Source: CAZNDN01 sp964571815
GTDB lineage: Bacteria > Fibrobacterota > Chitinivibrionia > Chitinivibrionales > WJKA01
DNA: 35,037 nucleotides
Assembly: GCA_964571815.1 (NCBI GenBank)
Contig: CAZNDN010000029.1
Span: 1 to 35,037 of the forward strand
Reading direction: 5' to 3'
Shown: piece by piece, positions 24,301 through 31,467 of the stretch
Position numbering within the stretch: the first letter of the stretch is position 1
Layout of the letters: each line of letters begins with the position of its first letter
Program-made: the position numbers and the translations under genes
Notes under the pieces: model-generated
Databases searched by the model: none
What the model saw: the letters and a program-made list of their open reading frames with translations, nothing else
Told to the model about the DNA's origin: nothing

Positions 24301-26225
24301 GTCCGATGATCGTGTTTCTGGCTTTTGCGATCCTGGTGCTGGCGTCGATTGTGATCTGGATCATGTTTTCGAAATTCAAGCGCGAGCTGATGGCGCTGCA
24401 GCACAGGAGTACGCGCGCCCACAGCGGTGAGATTTCGCGCATGGGAACGGCCATGGCCGCCGTCGGCATGGGCATGTCGACCATGAGACGAAGGCCGGTT
24501 CGCACGGTGTTGACCTGCATAACGGTGGTGGTGCTGACCTTCACCATCTTGTGTTTTGCCGGCTTTTCCCGGAGTGTCGGCGTCAAGAGCGCCTACGAAG
24601 GGCCGGGCAGCGGCACGGTCGCGGCCGCGGCCTACCTGCGGGAGCTTGATTTCAGCGAGTTGCCCCGGGAAGCGACCGAGCTGCTGAAAGGACTTGAGGG
24701 CAGGGGGGGGCTCATCGCGCCGCACTGGTGGAAAGCGCGCACCGAAGACGCGCCCGAGCCGTTCGGTGTCGCGCGGCTCGACGGGGCCCGTAACACGTTC
24801 GTCTCGGCGGTGATGGGCATTGCGCCCGAAGAGATCGACCGATGGGAGGAACTCCAGGGGGCCTTGCGGAGCGCGCCCGGTACCGACGCGCAAACCGCGC
24901 TTCGGCGGGGAGGGGTCTTCCTCCCCACGCTCATGCGGCGGAGGCTGGGCCTGACCTACGGCGACAGCGTGTATCTTGACGGAAAGAAGTGTCCGTTCGC
25001 CGGTGAAGTGAACGTTGACGAAATGCAGCGCCTGCGCGGCCTTGACGGCAGGTCGATTCTTCCGGTCGATTTCCGGAGTCCGACATACGATACCACCAAG
25101 GCCAAGGGATTGGAGAGCTCCGCAAACGCCGGTGAACTGGTACAGCGCGACTTCGTGCGACTCAGCGCAAACGAAATCGCGGTTACGTCGGCGGAGAACG
25201 TGCGCAAGCTGCGGGGTAACATGCACGGGATATCCGTGTACCGCGGCGAAGTGATGCAGTTTCGGGACAATGCCGAACTGATGGCGAAACTCACGGCGCT
25301 TCCCGTGTGGACCAGGGGCGAAGAGGGCGTGGAGCGACTTGTCTTCGCGCGGATTACCGGGGTCAGCGGCGGTATCGCGCTGGTGATTCCCATTCTCCTG
25401 GGCGGGTTCATTATTTTCGGCACCCTGCTGGGCAGCGTCACCGACAGGGAGCGCGAAGTGTATACGTTCAGTGCGCTGGGGCTTTCGCCCAGTCACGTGG
25501 GATTCCTGTTCCTGGCCGAGTCGGGCATCTATGCAATTATCGGCGGGGTCGGTGGGCAGATCCTGGCGCAACTGGTCGGCTTCGTCGCATCGATACTGGC
25601 CGACAAGGGGCTCATCCACGAGGTTACCATCAACTTCTCCTCCTCCAATTCCATGTTTGCTATTGTGGTGGTAATGGTGACCGTGCTCGTCTCGGCCCTC
25701 TATCCGGCCTGGAAAGCGTCGATGAGCGCCAATCCCGGGGTACACCGCTCGTGGGCGATGCCGGCCCCCGAAGGGGACTATTTCAGAATGAAATTCCCTT
25801 TCACCGTGTCGGAATACGATTTTACGGGCATGGTCAGCTTTCTTGCGGAGCATTTCCGGCAACACGGCGAATCGGGCATGGGGCGCTTTGCCGCCGAAGA
25901 CGTGCACGTGGGAAGGCGCGGCGAAGAGGGGCATCTTTCGCTGTCGGCCTACCTGTACCTTGCGCCGTTTGATCTGGGAATCAGTCACCGTTTCCTCATG
26001 ACCGCGGTGCCCTCGGAGATACCCGGCGTGAGCGAAGTGCTTATTGAAGCATGGAGAAAGAGCGGAAGCCACGGCGACTGGCGGCGGTCCAACAAGGTGT
26101 TTCTGCGCGAAATCCGCAAGCAGTTTATCTTGTGGCGAACCCTGTCGTCGGAGGGGATTGAGAACTATCGAATGACTACGCTGCAACTGCTTGAGAAAGA
26201 TAAGGGAAACGGGAGCGTATCATGA
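21378..26225 (+). CDS. Degenerate M28-peptidase-like domain fused to FtsX-type permease
   Basis: The 1615-residue protein starts one base after the ATPase stop. A short signal or lipobox-like start (LAAC at 10-13) precedes an M28-like region with a PA-like insert (VVGVTYDCDVDFWRRL then GAAAVIFLGD). Where active M28 enzymes have HxD, DD and EE, this shows SAYYDT (Y256, D258), GTEEAANVAALLE (E271/E272) and FSDYHH, so most metal ligands are altered. A helical and mixed ectodomain of about 550 residues follows, then four segments (about 917-1062) and a C-terminal FtsX core: segment 1331-1353, coupling helix DREREVYTFSALG, segments 1374-1407 and 1425-1445. A soluble tail of about 170 residues ends the protein. 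It probably works with the adjacent ATPase. The fusion is seen directly; loss of peptidase activity is inference. Confidence 0.85.
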   Translation: MFRWLTLMSLAACGGLAAGQPSSGSDMPVRDREKVRFARHLSSLTASAHRVSGSPENAAAREYLRRELSKVDGARLYELDLPVMELRTKQCRIAVGGGRFRLFPMSPNLIVPPSTGDSTLTRPYYYIPDADALDTVHVSPARAVVGVTYDCDVDFWRRLFQLGAAAVIFLGDTAADLQYPRAIKHAGAPVNLLRFYADPAVADSGNLRRDHDSIEIVSRLQWRNTSGTNLLLHLPGTDPGFVEDRAADEMIVLSAYYDTYGEVPRRCAGTEEAANVAALLESVRYFRRHRPKRDLLFVFSDYHHQNLSGMRAVYDALTMRRRQVERITEDHEQEWAFLNRIDGVVSGGTVDREAVQADPALMEVLREVTERRWNDYSEDLMALRMQTPGRKPVGEHAEEIARAKRDKNVWGEMLRELTKRRLERIDDEGLGMIARRVVARVQRRREELALLRRIDGRRDAIRRMLGAKRIVLHIGYDFAGEGRMWGPVIGDDLYSTLLPGGRRRGRWDNAGWYGPVMQAISEAAERLDPGEVAGLNRESLIDAAGTQHFIPDEFIAENCVAGVFGYYNCAFMTHHVDRAFRGHPVERTGPEEAERIRRQATEADRLVGALADMEALSLPRSFKSISVTEDIKYPLWNGGAYKGYSAGIRVAGSLTKDRPAAGAICALWIRSWDYVGSRIAVPGFRRYVLTRVNTYGKYGISGVNKEMYPIERESDMWALAMMFDDAGRVRACSDSKSMGGDVRRIDLFPADGYFVPMPLYGRGTSAQTMVMKAAGNVEPDIDRNLHGIAGDYVFFYTHDFFSADRYKVFQKYGAVALHVTEEQEVGGGFDKEYFVEASTVDSITTADLWKLNENRLKLFRDKGVTNVDIERLHHRADVYRREAEGTRGVTGRQRLHAAGAMFSRLVYDPIREIMGDMVTAIVVLLILTVPFAFALERLIICATSIYWRVGGFVLMFLISFGLVFLFHPGVSIASSPMIVFLAFAILVLASIVIWIMFSKFKRELMALQHRSTRAHSGEISRMGTAMAAVGMGMSTMRRRPVRTVLTCITVVVLTFTILCFAGFSRSVGVKSAYEGPGSGTVAAAAYLRELDFSELPREATELLKGLEGRGGLIAPHWWKARTEDAPEPFGVARLDGARNTFVSAVMGIAPEEIDRWEELQGALRSAPGTDAQTALRRGGVFLPTLMRRRLGLTYGDSVYLDGKKCPFAGEVNVDEMQRLRGLDGRSILPVDFRSPTYDTTKAKGLESSANAGELVQRDFVRLSANEIAVTSAENVRKLRGNMHGISVYRGEVMQFRDNAELMAKLTALPVWTRGEEGVERLVFARITGVSGGIALVIPILLGGFIIFGTLLGSVTDREREVYTFSALGLSPSHVGFLFLAESGIYAIIGGVGGQILAQLVGFVASILADKGLIHEVTINFSSSNSMFAIVVVMVTVLVSALYPAWKASMSANPGVHRSWAMPAPEGDYFRMKFPFTVSEYDFTGMVSFLAEHFRQHGESGMGRFAAEDVHVGRRGEEGHLSLSAYLYLAPFDLGISHRFLMTAVPSEIPGVSEVLIEAWRKSGSHGDWRRSNKVFLREIRKQFILWRTLSSEGIENYRMTTLQLLEKDKGNGSVS

Positions 26226-26254
26226 CTCGCACTACGTACCGGGGCGCGCGCTGA
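26222..26254 (+). other. Ten-codon coupled mini-ORF
   Basis: ATG at 26222 overlaps the stop of the M28-FtsX gene (ATGA) and has GGGAGCG upstream. It encodes MTRTTYRGAR and stops at 26252-26254, one base before the ATG of the OPT-like gene (TGATATG). The OPT gene has no good Shine-Dalgarno of its own, so ribosomes may reach it by passing through this mini-ORF. Confidence 0.35.
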
Positions 26255-26255
26255 T

Positions 26256-28298
26256 ATGGGTAGAGACGACGAAGAACTTCGGTCGCTGCAGCAGCGGAGA
26301 GCCGGAGAGGAAGAGAGCGTCAACGCGTATCGTGACCTCATGGAGATCCCTTCGCAGTTCGAGGAGGGATTCACGTGGGTTACGTTCATCGGGGTGCTGT
26401 TCATTGCCGTATTGATGGTGCCGGGGACGGTGTTCCTGCATCTGGTGGCAGGCAAATCACTGGGGCCCGCCGCGCAGTGGGTGACGGTGATCCTGTTCAT
26501 CGAAATGGCACGTCGGGCAAACAAGGTGCTGAAACTCCCCGAAGTGTTCATGCTCTATTTCATTGCGGGACAGGCCGTCCTGCTGCCGTTCGAGGGAATA
26601 CTGTGGAACCAGTTTTTCGTCGACTCCAATGCCGCCCGGGCATGGGGCATTGCCGACGATATCCCCTTCTGGTATTGCCCGACCGACAGGGACGTCCTGG
26701 CAAAACGAACGATATTCCAGGTCGAGTATATTCCCGCGCTTGCGCTCGGAATGTTCGCTATCCTGATGACCCGGATCAATAACGTGGTCACGGGTTACGG
26801 ACTGTTCCGGCTGGCAAGCGACCTGGAGAAATTGCCGTTTCCCAAGGCAACGATTCAGGCAAACGGCATCATTGCGCTCTCCGAAGAGCAGACGGAGCTG
26901 AACCTTCGTACCTCGGAGGTGGAGACGCAGGAAGAGGCGAGGAAGAGGTGGCGGTGGAGAGTGTTTTCCATCGGGGGCATCATCGGACTGATCTTCTCCG
27001 CCGTGTACCTGGGGCTGCCGACCATCACGGGAGCGGTGCTGGATCAACCTATCCAGCTTATTCCCGTGCCCTTTGTGGACTGGACGCAGAAGACCGGCGA
27101 CATACTGCCCGCGGTGCAGACCGGCATATCGCTGGATCTCTCGCAGCTTATCATGGGCATGGCGCTTCCCTATTTTGCGATGGTGGGAACCATGGCCGGC
27201 TACGTTCTCATGCTGATAGTCAATCCCCTGCTGTATCGCACCGGGGTATTGAATTCGTGGAACCCCGGCGACGATACCGTGGTGACACTCATGAAGAACA
27301 ACGTGGATTTCTATTTCAGTTTTATCGTGGGAGTCACGGTCATCCTGTTCCTTGTCGGGCTTATGGGGAGTATCAAGAGTCTGCGGGCGTACCGTGCGGC
27401 CAAAAAACAAAGCTCGGGCGGTCCCGTGGCCGGGAGGGACTATCGAGTCAGGGGCGATATCAAGACTCCCTGGATCATACTCACGTACGTGATGATAACC
27501 ATGGCCTATATCCTGGTAAGCGGATTCCTGATCAACTGGCATCCGGGCGTCATGGCGGCCCTGTTCTTCTTCGGCTTCGTCTACACGCCCCTGATCAGCT
27601 ACACGACCGCGCGGCTTGAGGGTATGACCGGGGAGGTGATCATGCTGCCGCTCATCCGGGAGGCTTCGCTGATCCTCTCGGGGTACAGCGGAGTGCGCGT
27701 GTGGTTTCTGCCGCTTCCGCTGGACAACTACGGCGTGGCCACGGTCATGTATCGTCAGGCGGAGCTGGCCGGGACAAAATTCAGCGGCCTGTGGAAAGCC
27801 ATCTTCCTGCTCACGCCGGTGGTGATCGTAGCAAGCCTGCTGTTTTCGTCGTATATCTGGAGTCTCGCCGACGTGCCGAGTCCGCGGTATCCGTACGCGC
27901 AGAAGATGTGGGAGCTGCAGGCGGAACAGAACTGTATCATGTATTCCTCCACCATGGAGGGCTTCTCGCTGTTCGACAAGGCTTTCCGACCGTGGGCGAT
28001 TGTTGCCGGCGGCGTGTTCGGCGCAGCCGGGTTCGGGATCGTGAGCCTGCTGGGCATTCCGGTGTTTTTCATGTACGGTGTGCTGCGGGGATTCGGCATG
28101 ACCTTCCCCCACGTCGTGATTCCCAATTTCGTGGGCGCGTTGCTGGGCAAGTACTACTTCGGCAGGAAGATGGGGCTGAAATGGAAGCAGTACGTGCCGG
28201 TGGTGATGTCGGGATACTTGTGCGGGACAGGACTGTTGACGACGCTGATCGTGGGAGTGACGTTTCTCATGAAAAGCTCGGTACGGTTGCCGTTCTAG
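26256..28298 (+). CDS. OPT-like (oligopeptide transporter superfamily) membrane protein
   Basis: This 680-residue protein has a short polar N-terminus and about 14 hydrophobic segments. An opening of the type FIGVLFIAVLMVPGTVFLHLVAG, a conserved cytoplasmic loop with LEKLPFPKATIQA, and an end reading GALLGKYYFGRKMGLKWKQY followed by a Gly-rich final helix resemble the OPT superfamily and the related DUF6785-type proteins. OPT proteins move peptides or peptide-metal complexes. No clear substrate motif is seen. It is the last gene of the uninterrupted run and starts 30 bases after the M28-FtsX stop. Superfamily-level assignment only. Confidence 0.75.
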   Translation: MGRDDEELRSLQQRRAGEEESVNAYRDLMEIPSQFEEGFTWVTFIGVLFIAVLMVPGTVFLHLVAGKSLGPAAQWVTVILFIEMARRANKVLKLPEVFMLYFIAGQAVLLPFEGILWNQFFVDSNAARAWGIADDIPFWYCPTDRDVLAKRTIFQVEYIPALALGMFAILMTRINNVVTGYGLFRLASDLEKLPFPKATIQANGIIALSEEQTELNLRTSEVETQEEARKRWRWRVFSIGGIIGLIFSAVYLGLPTITGAVLDQPIQLIPVPFVDWTQKTGDILPAVQTGISLDLSQLIMGMALPYFAMVGTMAGYVLMLIVNPLLYRTGVLNSWNPGDDTVVTLMKNNVDFYFSFIVGVTVILFLVGLMGSIKSLRAYRAAKKQSSGGPVAGRDYRVRGDIKTPWIILTYVMITMAYILVSGFLINWHPGVMAALFFFGFVYTPLISYTTARLEGMTGEVIMLPLIREASLILSGYSGVRVWFLPLPLDNYGVATVMYRQAELAGTKFSGLWKAIFLLTPVVIVASLLFSSYIWSLADVPSPRYPYAQKMWELQAEQNCIMYSSTMEGFSLFDKAFRPWAIVAGGVFGAAGFGIVSLLGIPVFFMYGVLRGFGMTFPHVVIPNFVGALLGKYYFGRKMGLKWKQYVPVVMSGYLCGTGLLTTLIVGVTFLMKSSVRLPF

Positions 28299-28390
28299 TG
28301 GGGAGAACTTTGCGGGAGACGGCTACTTGAGCCCGGTGACGACCGGCTGATTGTTTTCAGGGACGTTGCGAGCTTCCGGATGGTGTGATT

Positions 28391-30337
28391 ATGAACAGGC
28401 TTTCATACGAGCAGATACTCGAAGCGACTAATGTCGGAGAAAGCACCGACATTGAGTTTAAATCAGCCAAGGGGGGATTTCCGAAGAGCTTCTGGCAAAC
28501 ATACAGCGCAATGGCGAATACCGATGGAGGGACCATAGTATTTGGCGCCTCAGAGAAAGGGCACAAAGTAAAACTGGATGGGTTGACGAGGACCCAAGTC
28601 AGAAAGTACACGAAAGAGCTGTGGGACTCCCTTAACAACCGAACCGTCACGAATAGAAACCTCCTTTCTAACGAGGATGTTGTTGATGTAAGGGTGCAAA
28701 ACGGATACCTTCTTTGCGTAAGCATCCCCCCGGCTTCGCGCATTCAGCGACCCGTTCATACCGGCCTCGCACCCTATCGAAACACGTTCCGACGAAACTA
28801 CGAAGGCGATTATCGATGTTCGGACGATGAAGTTCGCAGAATGTTCGCCGATTCCAATCCAAAACACACCCCCGATATGCGGATCTTGGACTGCTTTTCA
28901 ATCTCCGACCTTGACGCAAGAACACTTGTCCAATATCGGCAACGATTCAGAGCGGCAAAAGGCGATCATCCCTGGCTGAGTCTCAACGATAAGGAGCTAT
29001 TGGAAAAAATCGGCGGTTGGCGCCGTGATAGAACCGGCCCCGGAGAAGGGGTTACGCTTGCCGGGCTCCTCATGTTTGGAAAAGGCGAGGCGATTACGGA
29101 CCCGGACGCTATTCCGGGCTATTTTGTCGATTATCGTGAGAAGCTCGATTCGGAGCAGCGATGGACAGACCGCATTTCGCCTGATGGGACGTGGGAACCG
29201 AACCTTTTTCAGTTTTTCCAACGAGTGTGGCCCCGCCTGGCGACGGCTTTGCCGGTGCCGTTTCAATTGAAGAATGGTATGCGACGAGATGAAACACCGG
29301 CGCATGAGGCCCTGCGGGAGGCATTTGTCAACGCCCTGATACATGCGGACTATGATGCTGTCGGGGGCATAATAGTCGAAAGGTCCGTGGAAGAATTTGT
29401 ATTTGATAACCCCGGAATGCTGCTTGTCTCGTTAGAACAATACTATCGGGGCGGCATAAGTGAATGTCGGAATAAATCACTACAGAAGATGTTCCTCATG
29501 ATAGGCGGCGGAGAACGGGCCGGTTCGGGTTCGGACAAGATTCGTTCGGGTTGGCAAAGCCGGTCGTGGCGCACCCCGAACCTTGTGCCGACCAACCACC
29601 CTGATCGAGTGCGACTGACCATGTCAATGGTGAGCCTGATACCGAAAAACACGCTCGCATTCCTCTACGGACACTTTGGGCAATCCCGTATTGCACACCT
29701 GTCAGCCGGTGAACTCCAGGCACTTGCGACCGCTCACATTGAAGGGGGCGTGAGCAACGTTCGATTGCAGGAGCTTGTTTCAGACCACCCGGTGGATATT
29801 ACTCGCATGCTGCAAAAGCTCCGTAGTCAAGGCTACCTGCGTTCCAACAACAGGAAGCGTTGGACCAGTTATGAACTTGCAACGACACCTGTTCAGCAAT
29901 CACTATTTCGACAGTCCGAAAAACACGACAACGAAACCGGGTCGGAATCGAGTGGCGGTCCTGCCTCGGGGTCTATACATTTCGATTATACGGTACCCGG
30001 GGGGAAAGAGGGGTCCATACATTCTGAAAGAGGCTCCATACAAACAGACCCGAACTCAATACATTCGGAAGAGACTGAGATCCGGAAAATCATTGTCGGC
30101 GTGAAGGGTAAGAAGCGGGTTCCGAAGCATGTAATGCGTTCCGTTATCAGTAACTTATGCACGGAAAGGTATCTTTCATTGGCGCAATTATCGACGATTT
30201 TGGAACGAAATCCGACTGCTCTGCGAAACCACTATATTAGCCCAATGGTAAAGGAACGTAAGCTGGTTTTGCGTTACCCGGATGTCCCAAACCGGCCGGA
30301 TCAAGCATACACGGCCTGGAAGCAAAAGGGGCATTGA
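28391..30337 (+). CDS. Second AlbA_2 / GHKL-like / winged-helix protein
   Basis: AlbA_2-type N-terminal domain (about 15-130) with ESTDIEFKSAKGG, ANTDGGTIVFGASEK and a strand-rich end. A middle region with GEGVTLAGLLMFGK precedes the HATPase_c_4-like part: HEALREAFVNALIHADY (N-box), VFDNPGM and GGGERAGSGSDKIRSGW. A helical/winged segment, a repetitive linker and a C-terminal winged helix (LAQLSTILERNPTALRNHYISPM) follow. ATG 28391 has GGATGG 7 bases upstream and replaces a GTG at 28385; length 648 residues. Base composition is visibly lower in GC and richer in A than both neighbours, and the gene separates the OPT-like gene from a second ABC ATPase. I infer lateral insertion. Function unproven; such genes are common in defence islands. 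Confidence 0.88.
   Translation: MNRLSYEQILEATNVGESTDIEFKSAKGGFPKSFWQTYSAMANTDGGTIVFGASEKGHKVKLDGLTRTQVRKYTKELWDSLNNRTVTNRNLLSNEDVVDVRVQNGYLLCVSIPPASRIQRPVHTGLAPYRNTFRRNYEGDYRCSDDEVRRMFADSNPKHTPDMRILDCFSISDLDARTLVQYRQRFRAAKGDHPWLSLNDKELLEKIGGWRRDRTGPGEGVTLAGLLMFGKGEAITDPDAIPGYFVDYREKLDSEQRWTDRISPDGTWEPNLFQFFQRVWPRLATALPVPFQLKNGMRRDETPAHEALREAFVNALIHADYDAVGGIIVERSVEEFVFDNPGMLLVSLEQYYRGGISECRNKSLQKMFLMIGGGERAGSGSDKIRSGWQSRSWRTPNLVPTNHPDRVRLTMSMVSLIPKNTLAFLYGHFGQSRIAHLSAGELQALATAHIEGGVSNVRLQELVSDHPVDITRMLQKLRSQGYLRSNNRKRWTSYELATTPVQQSLFRQSEKHDNETGSESSGGPASGSIHFDYTVPGGKEGSIHSERGSIQTDPNSIHSEETEIRKIIVGVKGKKRVPKHVMRSVISNLCTERYLSLAQLSTILERNPTALRNHYISPMVKERKLVLRYPDVPNRPDQAYTAWKQKGH
29969..30064 (+). 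repeat. Degenerate GSIH-type repeat inside the AlbA_2 linker
   Basis: Four copies of the tetrapeptide G/N-S-I-H/Q are encoded at 29969-29980, 30011-30022, 30032-30043 and 30053-30064. The last three are spaced every 21 bases (7 residues) and the DNA keeps a TCxATACA-like core. Similar short repeats before the terminal winged helix are a known habit of AlbA_2 proteins and may vary in copy number between strains. Confidence 0.6.
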
Positions 30338-30626
30338 TGTGCTCCTGTATACGGACAAGGACGGAACAAGCCGGAAGGACATTGCAGGATGAACGTAACA
30401 GCTACTCGCTGAGACAGGCACTGAACCGGATCGCTTCCCGGATGCTGTGGAAGACCGTATGAAAGAGAACTGCGTGGGGGAAAATGATTGAATCCGCTGT
30501 TGGAACGTGCCGGGGGGAGGTTGGAATAGCATTGCATTCGCACAGATTCCCGGATGGCTCATAGTCCGTGGGAACCGGGCATGACGCGAGGTGCACGGTA
30601 CCGGTGGACGAGGGGAACATGGCCCA
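30338..30626. other. Intergenic stretch after the AlbA_2 gene
   Basis: About 290 bases without a convincing gene, promoter or terminator. Short frames on both strands are unrecognisable. A three-codon ATG frame (30619) overlaps the true ATPase start. It may be the right-hand junction of the inserted AlbA_2 gene. Confidence 0.4.
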
Positions 30627-31376
30627 ATGAACACAACAGACACAGACATCGAACCGGGCGACACGCTCATCACCGTAAGGAACGTCAGCAAAGTATTCCG
30701 GCTGCGGGGTGAGGTCGTTCATGCGCTGAGTGATATCGACGTTGATATACGGTGCGGGGAGTACCTTTCGATCATGGGACCATCGGGATCGGGCAAGACT
30801 ACGCTGTTCAACATGATCGGTGCGCTGGATGTGCCCACGACCGGGTTGACGAAAATCGGCCCGCTTGACCTGTCGCGGCTTACCAGCCGCCAGCTTGCCT
30901 ACGTTCGGTGCAATTATATCGGCTACATCTTCCAGGCGTACAATCTCATTCCTTCGCTTACCGCCTTGAAAAACGTGGCGTTGGCACGTATCTACACGGG
31001 GGCCGACGATAGAGAGGCCAACGAGGAAGCGAAGAAGTGTCTTGAGCGCGTGGGTCTGGGAAACCGTCTTACCCACCGTCCCGGAGAACTCTCCGGCGGT
31101 CAGCAGCAGCGCGTCGCGATCGCCCGGGCGCTGGTGAACAACCCCTCGATTATTCTCGCCGATGAGCCCACGGCGAATCTCGATTTCGACACCGGGCAGG
31201 AGGTAATCAATATCTTGAAGCGTTGCTCGGTGGAAGATCAGGTGACCGTGGTGTCGGCCACCCATGACCACAAGATGCTGAAAAACTCAGATCGCATCCT
31301 CTGGATCAAGGACGGTCGCGCTGAACGAATCGAAAAGGTGAGCGATCTGAGTATCGATGAGGGAGGCATAGACTAA
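30627..31376 (+). CDS. Second LolD/MacB-type ABC ATP-binding protein
   Basis: A 249-residue ATPase with Walker A GPSGSGKTT (51-59), Q-loop YIFQAYNLIPSLTAL, signature LSGGQQQRVAIARAL, Walker B IILADEPTANLD and switch SATHDHKML. It is a paralogue of the ATPase at 20619-21377, sharing most motif surroundings. ATG 30627 is preferred to 30591, with AGGGGAA 10 bases upstream. No permease gene follows, so its partner is probably one of the two FtsX-type permeases upstream. This would give each permease its own ATPase, or a heterodimer. It is the last plus-strand gene before a convergent minus-strand block. Confidence 0.92.
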   Translation: MNTTDTDIEPGDTLITVRNVSKVFRLRGEVVHALSDIDVDIRCGEYLSIMGPSGSGKTTLFNMIGALDVPTTGLTKIGPLDLSRLTSRQLAYVRCNYIGYIFQAYNLIPSLTALKNVALARIYTGADDREANEEAKKCLERVGLGNRLTHRPGELSGGQQQRVAIARALVNNPSIILADEPTANLDFDTGQEVINILKRCSVEDQVTVVSATHDHKMLKNSDRILWIKDGRAERIEKVSDLSIDEGGID

Positions 31377-31467
31377 CGGGGCGACACCTCACCGCGCTCC
31401 CTTGCCCTCCACGATGAAGTGATGCACTGCCGGACCGGCGCGCCTCTGAGTCCGTACGTTTCCGCCC

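Noticed and set aside
24288..26186. 632-codon minus-strand frame opposite the FtsX core
   Set aside because: Antisense shadow for the same reason; it would lie fully inside a plus-strand gene with clear membrane segments.
30591..30626. Upstream extension of the second ABC ATPase
   Set aside because: The extra 12 residues are Gly-rich and non-conserved; the ribosome site fits the ATG at 30627.
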